From positions 16,565 to 80,564 of the forward strand of contig JAVCCG010000048.1 in NCBI GenBank assembly GCA_030765605.1: DNA of 64,000 nt, written 5' to 3'. Both the position numbers and the translations under genes were made by a program. This stretch comes from Candidatus Alcyoniella australis. GTDB lineage: Bacteria; Lernaellota; Lernaellaia; JAVCCG01; Alcyoniellaceae. A model generated the notes under the pieces. The model saw only the letters and a program-made list of their open reading frames with translations. It did not search any database and was not told where the DNA came from. Each line of letters starts with the position of its first letter. Position 1 is the first letter of the stretch. This document shows, piece by piece, positions 40,922-50,288 of the stretch.

Positions 40922-42237
40922 TCCTCCACGATCTTCAGCCCGGGATCAACGCGCACGTCGTACTCCAAACGCGCGTCAAGGTGCCTGGCCGATTCCGGAA
41001 GTTTGCCCAGCTGTTCTGCGGCGCGTTGCTTAATGCTCTCAAGCGACGGTCGGCCCTCGATCCGCCGTCCGCTCTCCATCACATCGACGAGTTGGGGGCT
41101 CGCTGTTGCGGGACCCGGATCGCCGCGCCTTGTCAGCAGATCGTACAGCGGGAGGCCCTGTTGGTCTGTCGCCCGCCAGACCTGCTTGGCCCAGGGCAGG
41201 GTGGCCTTATCAGTGCTGTTCTTGTACGCCGGTTGAGTTTGGCCGTCGCGCTGGATCTGCACCAGCTTGTACACGCCGGAAAGATTGGGCGCGTCCGCGC
41301 TGGTGACCATCTGGGTGCCCACGCCGAACAGGTTGATCGACGCGCCCGAGCTGAGCAGCTTGTCGATGCGGTACTCGTCCAGATCGGAGCTGGCCACGAT
41401 CTTGGTCGCTTGCATTCCGGCTTGGTCGAGGATCGCGCGCACCTCGTTGGAGGAACGCACCAGGTCGCCCGAGTCAATGCGCACGCCGGTCACCTGCGGA
41501 CCGAACGAGGCGGCGATCCGCGCTCCGGCCAGGGTGTCGTAGGTATCGATCAACAGAGTCGCGTTGTGCGGGAAGTCGCGCAGATAAGCGGCAAAGGCGC
41601 GTTGCTCGTCGCCGTAGGCCATGATCTGGCTGTGGGCCACTGTGCCGAAAATCGGCACGTCGAAACGCTGTCCGGCCTCGACGTTGCTGGTGCCCGCGCA
41701 CCCACCGATGAAGCAGGCGCGCGCCGCGAGTACCGCGGCCTCGGGCCCGTGGGCGCGACGGCTGCCAAAGTCGACCACCGCGCGACCGCGCGCCGCCGAG
41801 CAAATGCGGCTGGCCTTGGTGGCGATCATCGTCTGGAAAGTGATCTGACTCAGCAGGTAGGTCTCGACTATCTGCGCCTCGATCAACGGTGCGCGCACCT
41901 GCAGCAGCGGCTCGCCCGCGAACGCCACTCCGCCCTCGGGAATCGCGCTGACCGAGCCGCTGAAACGCAGCTCCGCGAGCATCTCGAAAAATGAGGGCGC
42001 TACATCGGCGAACACCGGGTGCGATCGTAGGTAGTCGATCTGGTCGCCGGTGAAATGCAGGTTCTCCAGAAAATCCAGGGCCTGCTCCAGCCCGGCGACC
42101 AACAGGTAGTTGCGTTTGGGCGGCAGCTTGCGCACGAACAGCTCGAAGCAGGCCTGATCGCAAAAGCCCGACTGATGGTAGGAGGCGGCCATGGTCAGCT
42201 CGTAGAGATCGGTCAGCAACGCGCCGTGCCCCGACAT
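40918..42237 (-). CDS. pncB: Nicotinate phosphoribosyltransferase
   Basis: 439 residues from the ATG at 42237; an ATG at 42255, overlapping the upstream stop by eight bases, is equally possible. The N-terminus LLTDLYELTMAASY and the phosphoribosyl region with VVDFGSRRAHGPEA (catalytic His in the RRAHG loop) and FGTVAHSQIMAYGDE are characteristic. FGVGTQMVTS closes the PRPP site. The enzyme joins nicotinate and PRPP to give nicotinate mononucleotide in the cytosol, in the Preiss-Handler route to NAD. The downstream nicotinamidase provides its substrate. Confidence 0.93.
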   Translation of the reverse strand: MSGHGALLTDLYELTMAASYHQSGFCDQACFELFVRKLPPKRNYLLVAGLEQALDFLENLHFTGDQIDYLRSHPVFADVAPSFFEMLAELRFSGSVSAIPEGGVAFAGEPLLQVRAPLIEAQIVETYLLSQITFQTMIATKASRICSAARGRAVVDFGSRRAHGPEAAVLAARACFIGGCAGTSNVEAGQRFDVPIFGTVAHSQIMAYGDEQRAFAAYLRDFPHNATLLIDTYDTLAGARIAASFGPQVTGVRIDSGDLVRSSNEVRAILDQAGMQATKIVASSDLDEYRIDKLLSSGASINLFGVGTQMVTSADAPNLSGVYKLVQIQRDGQTQPAYKNSTDKATLPWAKQVWRATDQQGLPLYDLLTRRGDPGPATASPQLVDVMESGRRIEGRPSLESIKQRAAEQLGKLPESARHLDARLEYDVRVDPGLKIVEE

Positions 42238-42247
42238 TGCTGTCCGC

Positions 42248-42898
42248 TCATCCATCAGTTGCACTGGATCGCTGTGGAGCAAACGCGGATGTGCTCGGCT
42301 GTTCCAGGGTTCCGCTGGCTGTAATGTCGTCGGCATTGCCCAGCCGGCGGTCAGGACCCGAGGAACGCAAAACGAACCGATCGCCCTCACATTCGAGCTT
42401 CAACCGGCAACCCCAGGGGTCGCGCAACGGGATCTCTCGATAGAATGTAAAGCTGCGGTCGTTCTCAAGGTATACTACCAAGCCGTTCCAGAGGCCGTAA
42501 CCAAAGACCGTTTCAGCCACGCAGGGAAACTGCGTGCAAGAATCGATCGCTTCGTACCGGGCATGCACGGCCGTGTAGCCGCTGGCGAGCTGGTCGAGCA
42601 TCAGCTCGGTCGCCACGCTCTGGATACGCCTGGTGTGTCCGCCCTGGACGATGGCGGCCAGTCCGACCACGAACGTCGCCGCCAGACACAGCGTCAGCAT
42701 CGCGGGCTTGAACACCGGCCGCCGCGTGCGCCAAAGTCCGACCACGCAGGCAGCAATTCCGGCGAAGACCACCGGGTAGATCAGCGCCTGATCGTAGTTC
42801 ACGCCCACGGCCACGCGGGTCGTCCAGGCCAACACCAACAGCGGCGTGAGCCAGGGAATCGAGCGTTCCACCAGTCCGGCGCTGCGTTCGGGCATCAT
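42248..42898 (-). CDS. Membrane protein with GspG-like pseudopilin C-terminal domain
   Basis: 216 residues. Three hydrophobic segments lie at about 15-33, 38-55 and 65-85. The third is followed by a long amphipathic helix (RRIQSVATELMLDQLASGYT) and a small beta domain containing DPWGCRLKLECEGDRFVLRSSGPDRR and NADDITASG, closely resembling the GspG signature DPWGxxY...SxGxDxxxGxxDDI of type II secretion pseudopilins (quoted in pieces). There is no prepilin peptidase site, so it is not a classical pseudopilin. It may be a membrane-fixed derivative. Overlaps of four bases upstream (ATGA) place it in the pncB transcript. Confidence 0.65.
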   Translation of the reverse strand: MMPERSAGLVERSIPWLTPLLVLAWTTRVAVGVNYDQALIYPVVFAGIAACVVGLWRTRRPVFKPAMLTLCLAATFVVGLAAIVQGGHTRRIQSVATELMLDQLASGYTAVHARYEAIDSCTQFPCVAETVFGYGLWNGLVVYLENDRSFTFYREIPLRDPWGCRLKLECEGDRFVLRSSGPDRRLGNADDITASGTLEQPSTSAFAPQRSSATDG

Positions 42899-43158
42899 TT
42901 ACCCCGCTTGTCACGCTCCTTGGCCTGCTTCTTGAGCAGCTTGGCCTGGCGTTTATCCTCCTTGGCCTGCACTTTGGCCTGCTTTTCCGCCAATTTCCGC
43001 AGGAAGGTATCACCCTTGGACACGCAGCAATCCTTGTATTTCCTGTCAGATCCGCAGGGGCAGGGGTCGTTGCGGCCAATATCGATAGTCTTGCGCGGCC
43101 CGGTGACCACGCTTTTTCTCATGCTCAGGCTGGGCTTGATCCGCGTTCTACGTACCAT
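42895..43158 (-). CDS. SEC-C zinc-motif small protein
   Basis: 87 residues from the ATG at 43158, preceded by GGAGG; the open frame to 43218 lacks a ribosome site. The SEC-C motif GRNDPCPCGSDRKYKDCC supplies four zinc-binding cysteines (CPC...CC), as at the C-terminus of SecA. The remaining 40 residues form a Lys/Ala/Gln-rich helix (KLAEKQAKVQAKEDKRQAK), highly basic and probably a coiled coil or nucleic-acid-binding tail. SEC-C motifs bind SecB or ribosomes in some proteins; the partner here is not known. First gene of the transcript leading to pncB. Confidence 0.78.
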   Translation of the reverse strand: MVRRTRIKPSLSMRKSVVTGPRKTIDIGRNDPCPCGSDRKYKDCCVSKGDTFLRKLAEKQAKVQAKEDKRQAKLLKKQAKERDKRGK

Positions 43159-43385
43159 GATTGATTCATCCTCCCGGCCGCCCGTTGATCTGTCTCGGGC
43201 GGCGCCGTTGAGGGCCAAGAGATTATAATAAAAAGCCGATGATGAATAGCCGGTTGCAACAAGTTAGTCATTTGATTCCAGCGGGAAACGGCCGCGACGT
43301 TCGCCGCGCAGAGCCGCGGAATCCGGAGCCGGAAGCTGCGCACAAGGCCGTTGTGACGAATCCCGATAAATGATCCGGTCTAGAA

Positions 43386-43415
43386 TTGACATTCAAGCTC
43401 TTGTCATGTTATTGA
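43386..43415 (+). promoter_or_regulatory. Promoter of the beta-oxidation operon
   Basis: A perfect TTGACA at 43386-43391 is followed after 18 bases by TATTGA (43410-43415), a weak -10. TGTTAT at 43407-43412 (15-base spacing) is an alternative. The operator begins at 43413, overlapping the -10 region. Confidence 0.6.
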
Positions 43416-43430
43416 ATGAGCACTCATTCA
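43413..43430. promoter_or_regulatory. TetR/FadR-type operator palindrome
   Basis: TGAATGAGCACTCATTCA is a perfect palindrome with eight-base arms and a two-base centre. It matches the TGAATGA-N4-TCATTCA operator bound by TetR-type fatty-acid regulators (FadR of Bacillus and related proteins), which release DNA on binding long-chain acyl-CoA. Its position on the -10 and transcription start would block RNA polymerase. Confidence 0.8.
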
Positions 43431-43547
43431 GTGGGGGCGTGAAGCCGACCCGACTTCAGCCTCCAACCAAGTCAATCAACGGCTGTAAGCGAGATTTTCC
43501 CGAGTCGAGCAGTCTCAATTATCTTCCAGTATCGGAGGTAGCGCGTT

Positions 43548-45947
43548 ATGAAAAAGCAGATCAAGAAGGCTGCCGTATTGGGCTCCGGTGTTATGGGGAG
43601 CGCCATTGCGGCCCACTTGGTGGGATGCGGCATCGATGTACTGATGCTCGACATCGTCCCGTTCGACAACATGCTGTCGGACGCGGAAAAAGCCAAGAAG
43701 GACAGTGATCCCAAGATACGCAACAAGATGGGCAACGATTCCCTCAAGGCCGCCTTGAAAGTCAAGAAGCCCACGCCGGTGTTCTACTCGCCCAAGGACG
43801 CCAAGCGCATCACCATCGGCAACTTCGACGATGATATGCCCAAGATCGCCGATTGCGACTGGATCATCGAGGTCGTGGTTGAGCGGATGGACATCAAGAA
43901 GAAGATTCTGGGCGAGATGGCCAAGTACCGCACGCCGGGAACGATCTGCACGTCCAACACCTCCGGCCTGAGCATCGAAGGCATGGTCGAGGAGCTGGAC
44001 GACGATTTGAAGGAAAACTGGCTGGGAACGCACTTCTTCAACCCGGTTCGCCACATGAAGCTGCTCGAGATCATCCCGCACAGCAAGACCTCGAAGGAAG
44101 TTCTGGACTTCATGGCCGAGTTCTGCACAACCGTGCTGGGCAAGGGCGTGATCTGGGCCAAGGACACACCGAACTTCATCGCCAACCGCATCGGCGTTCA
44201 CGGCATCATGAACGGCATGAAGCTGATGCAGGAGATGGACTACCGCATCGACGAGGTCGACGCAATCGCCGGCCAGCCGATGGGACGCCCCAAGACCGCG
44301 GCCTACGCCACGGCCGACCTGGTAGGACTGGACACGCTGCACCACGTGGCGATGACCGTCTACAACAGCTGCACCGAAGATCCGGTACGCGACGTGTTCA
44401 AGCCGCCCAAATTCTTCGACGAGATGGTCGAGCGCAAGTGGCTGGGCAACAAGACCCGCGGCGGATTCTACAAGCGGGGCCCCGAGGGAAAGATGGTCGT
44501 CGACTGGAAGACCATGGAGTACGTCAAGGCCGAGAAGTTCAAATGGGAGTCCACGGGCAACGCCCGTTCGGCTAAGAACCTGGGTGACAAGCTCCAGGCC
44601 ATGTGCTACGGCGACGATCGCGCCGCCGAGTTCGCCTGGAAACTGACCGCCGACAGCCTGAACTACACCGCCGGCCTGATCCCTGAGATCTCCGACACGA
44701 TCCTCGAAGTCGACCGCGGCATGATGTGGGGCTTCAACTTCAAGGTCGGCCCGTTCGAGAGCTGGGACCTGATCGGCGTGCGCAAGAGCGTCGAGAAGAT
44801 GGAAGCCGACGGCATGGCCGTTCCCGAGAACGTCAAGCAGATGCTGGCGGCCGGCAACGAGTCTTTCTACAAGGAAGAGGGCGGAGTCCGCTACCAGTAC
44901 GATCTGGTCAACGGCAAGTACGTCCCGATCCAGAGCGACGATCGCATCTTCACCATCGCCAAGTTCGAGGCCGACAAGAAGGTCGCGGGCAACGACGGCG
45001 CCACCCTCTGGGACATCGGCGACGGCGTGGCGATGCTCGAGTTCCACACCAAGATGAACGCCATCGACAACGAGATCATCGAGATGATGAACACCTCGAT
45101 GGACATCGTCGCCGACAAGTTCACCGGCATGGTCGTGGCCAACCAGGCTGCCAACTTCAGCGTTGGCGCCAACATCGTGATGATCCTCGCGGCCGCCAAC
45201 AACGAGATGTGGGACGACATCGAGAAGCTGGTCAAGGCGCTGCAGGACGCGAACATGCGGATGAAGTACTTTGACAAACCGATCGTCACCGCTCCGGCCG
45301 GTATGGCCTTGGGCGGCGGCTGCGAGATCACCTTGCACGGCCAGAAAGTTCAGGCCGCGGCCGAGACCTACATCGGACTGGTCGAGGTCGGCGTAGGCGT
45401 GATCCCGGCCGGCGGCGGCACCAAAGAGTTCGTGCTGCGACTGAGCGAAGGAATCCGCGGAGGCGCCGAGCCGCCGATGCTGCCCTTCTCGATGAAGGCC
45501 TTTGAGGCGATCGCAACGGCCAAGGTGGCGTTGGGCGCCAAAGACGCAATGGATATGGGCATACTGCGCGAGACCGACCAGATCACGATCAACCGCGACT
45601 ACCAGATCTACGATGCCAAGAACCTGGTTCTGGGCATGGCCAAGTCCGGCTTCAACCCGGGCAAGCCGCGCACCGACGTTAAGGTGGCCGGCGAGGGCGC
45701 CACAGCAGCCTACATGGTGGCAGTCGACGGTATGTATCGCTCTGGATGGGCGACGGACTACGACCGTGTCGTGGCCGCCAAGGTCGCTCATGTGGTCGGC
45801 GGCGGAGCCATGGCCGAAGGGACCCAGGTCAGCGAGCAGTACCTGCTCGACTTGGAGCGCGAGGCTTTCCTGAGCCTGCTCGGTGAGCAGCGCACCAAGG
45901 ACCGCATCATTACGATGGTCACCACCGGCAAGCCCCTGCGTAACTAA
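43548..45947 (+). CDS. fadN: 3-hydroxyacyl-CoA dehydrogenase / enoyl-CoA hydratase fusion (FadN type)
   Basis: 799 residues. The N-terminal dehydrogenase has the NAD loop [14 protein letters not shown] (residues 11-24) and the catalytic His162 in [14 protein letters not shown] second helical domain carries [11 protein letters not shown]. The hydratase domain is C-terminal (about 470-680), with [12 protein letters not shown] forming the oxyanion hole and [20 protein letters not shown] the catalytic loop. Dehydrogenase-first order matches FadN rather than the E. coli FadB order. It hydrates trans-2-enoyl-CoA and oxidises the product in fatty-acid degradation. GGAGG ribosome site; controlled by the operator upstream. 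Thiolase follows after 26 bases. Confidence 0.93.
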   Translation: MKKQIKKAAVLGSGVMGSAIAAHLVGCGIDVLMLDIVPFDNMLSDAEKAKKDSDPKIRNKMGNDSLKAALKVKKPTPVFYSPKDAKRITIGNFDDDMPKIADCDWIIEVVVERMDIKKKILGEMAKYRTPGTICTSNTSGLSIEGMVEELDDDLKENWLGTHFFNPVRHMKLLEIIPHSKTSKEVLDFMAEFCTTVLGKGVIWAKDTPNFIANRIGVHGIMNGMKLMQEMDYRIDEVDAIAGQPMGRPKTAAYATADLVGLDTLHHVAMTVYNSCTEDPVRDVFKPPKFFDEMVERKWLGNKTRGGFYKRGPEGKMVVDWKTMEYVKAEKFKWESTGNARSAKNLGDKLQAMCYGDDRAAEFAWKLTADSLNYTAGLIPEISDTILEVDRGMMWGFNFKVGPFESWDLIGVRKSVEKMEADGMAVPENVKQMLAAGNESFYKEEGGVRYQYDLVNGKYVPIQSDDRIFTIAKFEADKKVAGNDGATLWDIGDGVAMLEFHTKMNAIDNEIIEMMNTSMDIVADKFTGMVVANQAANFSVGANIVMILAAANNEMWDDIEKLVKALQDANMRMKYFDKPIVTAPAGMALGGGCEITLHGQKVQAAAETYIGLVEVGVGVIPAGGGTKEFVLRLSEGIRGGAEPPMLPFSMKAFEAIATAKVALGAKDAMDMGILRETDQITINRDYQIYDAKNLVLGMAKSGFNPGKPRTDVKVAGEGATAAYMVAVDGMYRSGWATDYDRVVAAKVAHVVGGGAMAEGTQVSEQYLLDLEREAFLSLLGEQRTKDRIITMVTTGKPLRN

Positions 45948-45973
45948 ACGGTTTTGAACGGAGGAATATACAG

Positions 45974-47221
45974 ATGCGCGAAGTCGTAATCGTTGCTGCG
46001 TGCCGCACGGCAGTCGGTAAGGCCAAACGCGGGTCGCTGGTTGATACCAGGCCCGACGACATGGCCGCAACCGTTATTGCCGAAGTGGTGAAGCGTGCCG
46101 GCATCAAGCCGGAAATTATCGATGATGTAGTCTTCGGCTGCGCCATGCCCGAGGCCGAGCAGGGCATGAACGTAGCTCGTAACGCGGTGTTCCTGGCCGG
46201 CCTGCCGCAGACCGTCCCCGCAATGACTCTTAACCGCTACTGCTCCTCGGGAATGCAGGCGATCTGGAACGTCGCCACCGATATCATGGCCGGAACAATC
46301 GACGTCGGCATCGGCGGCGGTACCGAGACCATGAGCATGATCCCGATGGGCGGCAATAAGATCGTGCCCAACATCAAACTTGGCAAAGATTGGCCCGGCG
46401 CCTACTCGGGCATGGGACAGACCGCTGAGAACGTGGCCATGAAATACGGCGTCAGCCGCGAGGACCAGGACCAGTTCGGACTGGAGTCCAACCGCAAGGC
46501 GGCCAAGGCCAACGAGACCGGCGCGTTCAAAGAGCAGATCGTACCGCTCAACACCTACATGTTTGACGGCAAGGGCAATAAAAAAGAGTTCGTGTTCGAG
46601 GTCGATGAGGGACCGCGCGGCGACGCCAACATTGAGACCATGGCCAAGCTACGTCCCGCATTCGCCAACCCCAAGGCCAAAACGCCCGAGAAGCTGTTCG
46701 ACGGCTCCGAGCCCAAGGGCAAGCTTGGCACAGTGACGGCAGCCAACAGCTCGCAGATGAGCGACGGCGCAGCCGCAGTGCTGCTGATGGCGCGCGAGAA
46801 GGCCGAAGAGCTGGGCCTCACTCCGATGGCCCGCGTTCACGGCGTGGTCACCGTGGCCTTTGAGCCCGAGCTGATGGGCATCGGACCGGCACTGGCCGTC
46901 CCACGACTGATGGAGAAGGTCGGCAAGCCCCTGGGCATCGGCATGGACGACATCGGCGTGTTCGAGCTCAACGAGGCGTTCGCCAGCCAGGGCGTGTATT
47001 GCTCACGCGAGCTGGGTCTCGTGGATGATCCGCGGGTCAACCCCAACGGCGGCGCGATCGCCCTGGGGCATCCGCTGGGCTGCACCGGCGCCAAGCTGAC
47101 CACCCAGATTGTCTACCACATGAAGGACAACAACCTGAAGTACGGTGTGGTCACGATGTGCATCGGCGGCGGTATGGGAGCAGCCGGACTCTACGAGAAC
47201 CTGCTGTACGAAGAGAAATAA
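45974..47221 (+). CDS. fadA: Acetyl-CoA acyltransferase (thiolase)
   Basis: 415 residues. The nucleophile Cys90 lies in [11 protein letters not shown], with the GHPLGCTGA motif (His) and the second catalytic Cys in [11 protein letters not shown] near the C-terminus. NEAFASQ is also present. It cleaves 3-ketoacyl-CoA with CoA to release acetyl-CoA, the last step of beta-oxidation, and pairs with the fused dehydrogenase/hydratase upstream. The ribosome site GGAGG is followed by a strong intrinsic terminator at 47236-47277, making a two-gene operon. Degradative type (FadA) is favoured over the biosynthetic by context. Confidence 0.93.
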   Translation: MREVVIVAACRTAVGKAKRGSLVDTRPDDMAATVIAEVVKRAGIKPEIIDDVVFGCAMPEAEQGMNVARNAVFLAGLPQTVPAMTLNRYCSSGMQAIWNVATDIMAGTIDVGIGGGTETMSMIPMGGNKIVPNIKLGKDWPGAYSGMGQTAENVAMKYGVSREDQDQFGLESNRKAAKANETGAFKEQIVPLNTYMFDGKGNKKEFVFEVDEGPRGDANIETMAKLRPAFANPKAKTPEKLFDGSEPKGKLGTVTAANSSQMSDGAAAVLLMAREKAEELGLTPMARVHGVVTVAFEPELMGIGPALAVPRLMEKVGKPLGIGMDDIGVFELNEAFASQGVYCSRELGLVDDPRVNPNGGAIALGHPLGCTGAKLTTQIVYHMKDNNLKYGVVTMCIGGGMGAAGLYENLLYEEK

Positions 47222-47235
47222 TCTAGCTTCGTTCG

Positions 47236-47277
47236 GCCCCGACGGCGCATTCGCCGTCGGGGCTTTTTCTTTTTTTG
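47236..47277 (+). terminator. Intrinsic terminator of the beta-oxidation operon
   Basis: A perfect 12-base stem, GCCCCGACGGCG (47236-47247) with CGCCGTCGGGGC (47252-47263), closes a four-base loop and is followed by TTTTTCTTTTTTT. Confidence 0.95.
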
Positions 47278-47370
47278 GCATCAGCTCCAGGCATCGAACT
47301 CACTGGGGTTGATTAATAGCGCGATAACCACGAAAATCCACCAAAGTTCAACTCATGGCGGAGGATTTCG

Positions 47371-48291
47371 ATGCAGTTATCGCGTCTGTTCCTGATTACG
47401 GTTATGGCCTTGTCGCTGTTGTCGTTTACTGCAGTGGCGCAGCAGGCCGAACAGGCCGCACCCGAAGCAGCGGCGTTCGACCCGGCTGACATGGCCAATC
47501 CGATCTACTTCGAGAACAACGGAACGATTTACAGGATCTACATCGACGGCAGTAACCTGCAGCAGGTCGTCGTCGGAACCATGCCCGCTGTTTCTCCGGA
47601 CAACAACGAGCTGGCGTTCTTCGCCGACGGAGATCTGCAGTTGCTCGACTTTACGCAAAGCAGCGTCGAATTGATCGTGACCAGCGAACCGGCTTCGCGT
47701 ATTTGGTGGACCAGCGACGGGCACATGTTGATCTACCGCGAGAAGCGGGAGGACGCGAATCAGTTCGTACAGGTAAACCCCGCCGCCAAGTCCAAGAACC
47801 CGATTGATCCGAGCATGGTCTATTCGCGGATCGTTCGCCCACTGCCCATCACCGGCCGTTCGCCGTATACCAGATTCAACAGCGACACGGGCAATTCACT
47901 GCGAGTACTCAGCGGCGCGCGCGGACACAGCAAATGTCTGGCCCGATCCTCGGACATCGTCGAGCGCGGCGATTGCAGCTTCGAGGAGTTCAAGGGCTTC
48001 GACGCCTATTTCACCCCGGACGAACGCGGTGTGATCTTCCGCACGCGTTGCGGTGCCGACGCCGAACCCGTGGGTCCGCTGTATTTCGTCAGCCGCAACG
48101 GCACCGACCTGCAACGTCTGACAAAGCTGACCTACAACGAGATCCCGTTCAGCGTTTCGCCCAGCGGACGCTGGATACTTTTTCACGACATTGAGCCCGA
48201 AAGCGGGCTGTACAAGATCTATCGTTGGGATGTGCAGAACCCGCAGAACAACCCGTTGGAGCTGACCCAGGGCAGCAACGTCAGCTGGTAG
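47371..48291 (+). CDS. Exported TolB-like beta-propeller protein
   Basis: 306 residues. A signal peptide (1-23, ending AVAQ) targets it to the periplasm. Repeats of the WD40-like/TolB pattern follow: GTIYRIYIDGSNLQQV, PAVSPDNNELAFFADGD, YFTPDERGVIFRT, LYFVSRNGTDLQRLT and FSVSPSGRWILFHD, consistent with about five or six blades. A Cys pair (KCLARSSDIVERGDC) may form a disulphide. TolB-like propellers bind partner proteins or sense ligands; the partner is unknown. The GGAGG ribosome site precedes the ATG. A hairpin with a T-run ends the transcript at 48306-48329. Confidence 0.78.
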   Translation: MQLSRLFLITVMALSLLSFTAVAQQAEQAAPEAAAFDPADMANPIYFENNGTIYRIYIDGSNLQQVVVGTMPAVSPDNNELAFFADGDLQLLDFTQSSVELIVTSEPASRIWWTSDGHMLIYREKREDANQFVQVNPAAKSKNPIDPSMVYSRIVRPLPITGRSPYTRFNSDTGNSLRVLSGARGHSKCLARSSDIVERGDCSFEEFKGFDAYFTPDERGVIFRTRCGADAEPVGPLYFVSRNGTDLQRLTKLTYNEIPFSVSPSGRWILFHDIEPESGLYKIYRWDVQNPQNNPLELTQGSNVSW

Positions 48292-48295
48292 TAGA

Positions 48296-48853
48296 TTGAA
48301 CCGTCCGAGCGATCTCCCCGCTCGTTTTTATCGGGCGGGGAGGTTTTTATTTGGATTGCTCGCGGTGCTTCTGGCCTGCGTGTTGCTGCTCATTGGTTGC
48401 AGCGGCGATCGACTGCTTGAGCGCGGGGAGAGGGTGCCGAACTTCAGCGCAGACCAACTCGACGGCTCGCGCTTCTATTTTTACAATTCGATCGAAAAAA
48501 CACTGATCCTGTTTTTCTACGCCACCTGGGACCAGGATTCACAGGCCATGCTCGCAACGTTGCGCAGAATAGCGCCGACACAATCCAAGCTGAGCATCGC
48601 CTGCGTGGCGGCCCGGACCTCGGACCGTGACGCCCTGCGCGAAATCGAAATCCAACAGCAGCTGCCGTTCAGCTTCATCCTCGACAGCAGCGGCCGGATC
48701 AGCGAACATTTCGGTGTGCGCAAGCTGCCTGTGGTTTTTCTGATCTCTCCTTCGGCGCAGGTGCTGCGGGTCTACAGCGACGCCTCGCCGAGCACCCTGC
48801 GGGAGATCGAGACCGACGCCGCCGCAATTGCGTCGGGCAGGAATCTCGACTGA
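48296..48853 (+). CDS. Thioredoxin-fold lipoprotein lacking the CxxC site
   Basis: 185 residues from a TTG at 48296. A TTG at 48356, downstream of a strong GGGGAGG (48337-48343), is an alternative, and the first choice overlaps a terminator hairpin. A membrane segment ends in LLLIGC, a lipobox, so the Cys is probably lipidated. The rest is TlpA/redoxin-like: VPNFSADQLDG, LILFFYATWDQDSQAM, FSFILDSSGRISEHFGV and the cis-Pro region KLPVVFLI. The CxxC expected after ATW is replaced by DQDS, so redox activity is unlikely. It may be a binding or scaffolding relative. Its role is not known. Confidence 0.72.
   Translation: MNRPSDLPARFYRAGRFLFGLLAVLLACVLLLIGCSGDRLLERGERVPNFSADQLDGSRFYFYNSIEKTLILFFYATWDQDSQAMLATLRRIAPTQSKLSIACVAARTSDRDALREIEIQQQLPFSFILDSSGRISEHFGVRKLPVVFLISPSAQVLRVYSDASPSTLREIETDAAAIASGRNLD
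48306..48329 (+). terminator. Intrinsic terminator after the TolB-like gene
   Basis: CGAGCG (48306-48311) pairs with CGCTCG (48319-48324) across a seven-base loop, followed by TTTTT. It is moderate in strength and lies within the first codons of the next gene if that gene starts at 48296. Confidence 0.6.
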
Positions 48854-48947
48854 TCTCTTTTGGTGTGTAGGCCGGACAATGGTAATCGATGGGCGGGAGC
48901 CTTATAATCTGTCTTCGATGGAAGCTATAAAATTTCGGGAGACCGCG

Positions 48948-50207
48948 ATGTCCTATAAAAAAACCCGCTTGCTGATTGCGCTTCTCGGCATCGTACTGCT
49001 TTCCGGCCTGCTGGCGGCCGCATCGGGCTGCAACGACAACAATTCCGACGATGACGACGACGCGGCCCAGGACGACGACGATATTTCTGAGGACGACACG
49101 GTTGATGACGACGATACGGCTGATGACGACGACGAACAGCCGCCGCCTGATTGCGAGGGTACGCCGGACTATCAAAGCTCGTCGCAGATCATCCGCGGAC
49201 CGTATCTGCAACATGTCACCCAGAACTCGATCCGCCTGATGTGGGAGACCGCAGAGCCGGCCAACACCATCGTTAAATGGGGTCCGAGCACGACATTGGG
49301 TTGGTCGTTCTGCCACTGGGATGAATCGACCCACCACGAAGTCGAGCTGGTGGACCTGGATTTGGGCACCAACTACGAGTACGTGGTGCGCTCCAACGGC
49401 GAACAAAGCCCAATGCACAGCTTTGCCACGGCTCCGGCGGTTGACTCGCCGTTCAAGTTCGCAGTGCTGGCCGACAGCCACGTGGTCCCGGACATCCACG
49501 GCATAGTCGTCGATTCGGTAATCGAGGCTGATCCGGACATCGTGCTCTACGCCGGCGATCTAACCGTTGACGGACGCAACCGCGAGGAGTTCGATGAGGG
49601 CTTCTTCATTCCCGGGGCCGAGCTTTTCGCGGAAAAACCGATCTATGCGTTGCTGGGCAACCACGAGAAAGAGACCGAGTATTTCTTCGAGCTGTTCAGC
49701 TATCCCGAGCCCGAGCGCTGGTACAGCTTCAGCTACGGCAACGTGCGCTTCATCGGCCTGGACACCAACTGGCTGCACGTACCCGGCTCGACCCAGTACC
49801 AATGGTTCGAGCAACAGCTTGCGCAGGCCAACGAAGACGTTGAGGTGGAGTGGATCGTGGTCTACGCCCACCATCCGGCGTACTGCGAGGGCTGGGGCCA
49901 TCCGGGCTACGACGGCGAGCCCGGCGTGCGCCACATCCTGCGACCGCTGATGGAGCAGTACGGCGTGGACCTCTATTTCTCGGGGCACGCCCACGACTAC
50001 GAACGCGGCGAGATGGGCGGCGTGACCCACATCATCACCGGCGGCGCCGGAGGGGCACTGGACTCGTTCCAGAAGGATTGGGAACACATCGTCGTCTACC
50101 AACCGTTCCATCATTTCACCCTGGTCCAGGTGCAGGGCAAGACGCTGACGATCGAGGCGCAAACGCCCGAGGGCGTGCTGCTCGATCATTTCACTCTGAA
50201 TCATTAG
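48948..50207 (+). CDS. Lipid-anchored purple-acid-phosphatase-like phosphoesterase
   Basis: 419 residues from the ATG at 48948. Signal peptide with lipobox AAASGC; Cys28 begins the mature protein and is followed by an Asp-rich spacer (residues 34-62). A FN3-like N-terminal domain (IRGPYLQHVTQNSIRLMWET) resembles that of purple acid phosphatases. The metallophosphoesterase motifs are complete: LADSHVV (DxH), YAGDLTVD (GD), LLGNHEKE (GNHE), VVYAHHPAY and SGHAHDYER (GHxH). It should hydrolyse phosphoesters at the outer face of a membrane. A TATAAT at 48903-48908 may be its promoter -10. The codons before 48948 in this frame are not coding-like. Confidence 0.87.
   Translation: MSYKKTRLLIALLGIVLLSGLLAAASGCNDNNSDDDDDAAQDDDDISEDDTVDDDDTADDDDEQPPPDCEGTPDYQSSSQIIRGPYLQHVTQNSIRLMWETAEPANTIVKWGPSTTLGWSFCHWDESTHHEVELVDLDLGTNYEYVVRSNGEQSPMHSFATAPAVDSPFKFAVLADSHVVPDIHGIVVDSVIEADPDIVLYAGDLTVDGRNREEFDEGFFIPGAELFAEKPIYALLGNHEKETEYFFELFSYPEPERWYSFSYGNVRFIGLDTNWLHVPGSTQYQWFEQQLAQANEDVEVEWIVVYAHHPAYCEGWGHPGYDGEPGVRHILRPLMEQYGVDLYFSGHAHDYERGEMGGVTHIITGGAGGALDSFQKDWEHIVVYQPFHHFTLVQVQGKTLTIEAQTPEGVLLDHFTLNH
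49047..49133 (+). repeat. Asp-codon repeat encoding the N-terminal acidic spacer
   Basis: GAC/GAT codons encode runs of 5, 4, 2, 4 and 4 Asp within residues 34-62 of the phosphatase-like lipoprotein, directly after the lipidated Cys. Comparable spacers occur in three other window proteins. Confidence 0.85.
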
Positions 50208-50288
50208 CAAGGATTAGAGCGGCAACACGACGTCGATCAGCCGCCGAAAAGGCAGCGGTTTGATGAATACCGGAAGTTGGTTTTCGCC

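Larger units (their letters stand above)
43159..43547. other. 389-base divergent control region
   Basis: No gene seen. On the minus strand TATAAT (43227-43222) may serve the SEC-C gene, without a good -35. On the plus strand it holds the beta-oxidation promoter and the FadR-type operator, then a leader of about 110 bases and the ribosome site GGAGG before the ATG at 43548. Confidence 0.6.

Noticed and set aside
43222-43227. TATAAT on the minus strand upstream of the SEC-C gene as a firm promoter
   Set aside because: No -35 within 16-18 bases matches consensus, so I list it only as a note in the control region.
43515-46070. Very long open frame (851 codons) on the minus strand opposite the beta-oxidation gene
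   Set aside because: Its composition (His/Ala/Val/Asp/Leu-rich, no fold motifs) is what antisense of a GC-rich gene gives. The plus-strand gene has unmistakable dehydrogenase and hydratase motifs.
49047-49133. Asp-codon repeats as CRISPR or simple microsatellite
   Set aside because: No spacer-repeat organisation; codons mix GAC and GAT, keep frame and encode an acidic linker in exported proteins.
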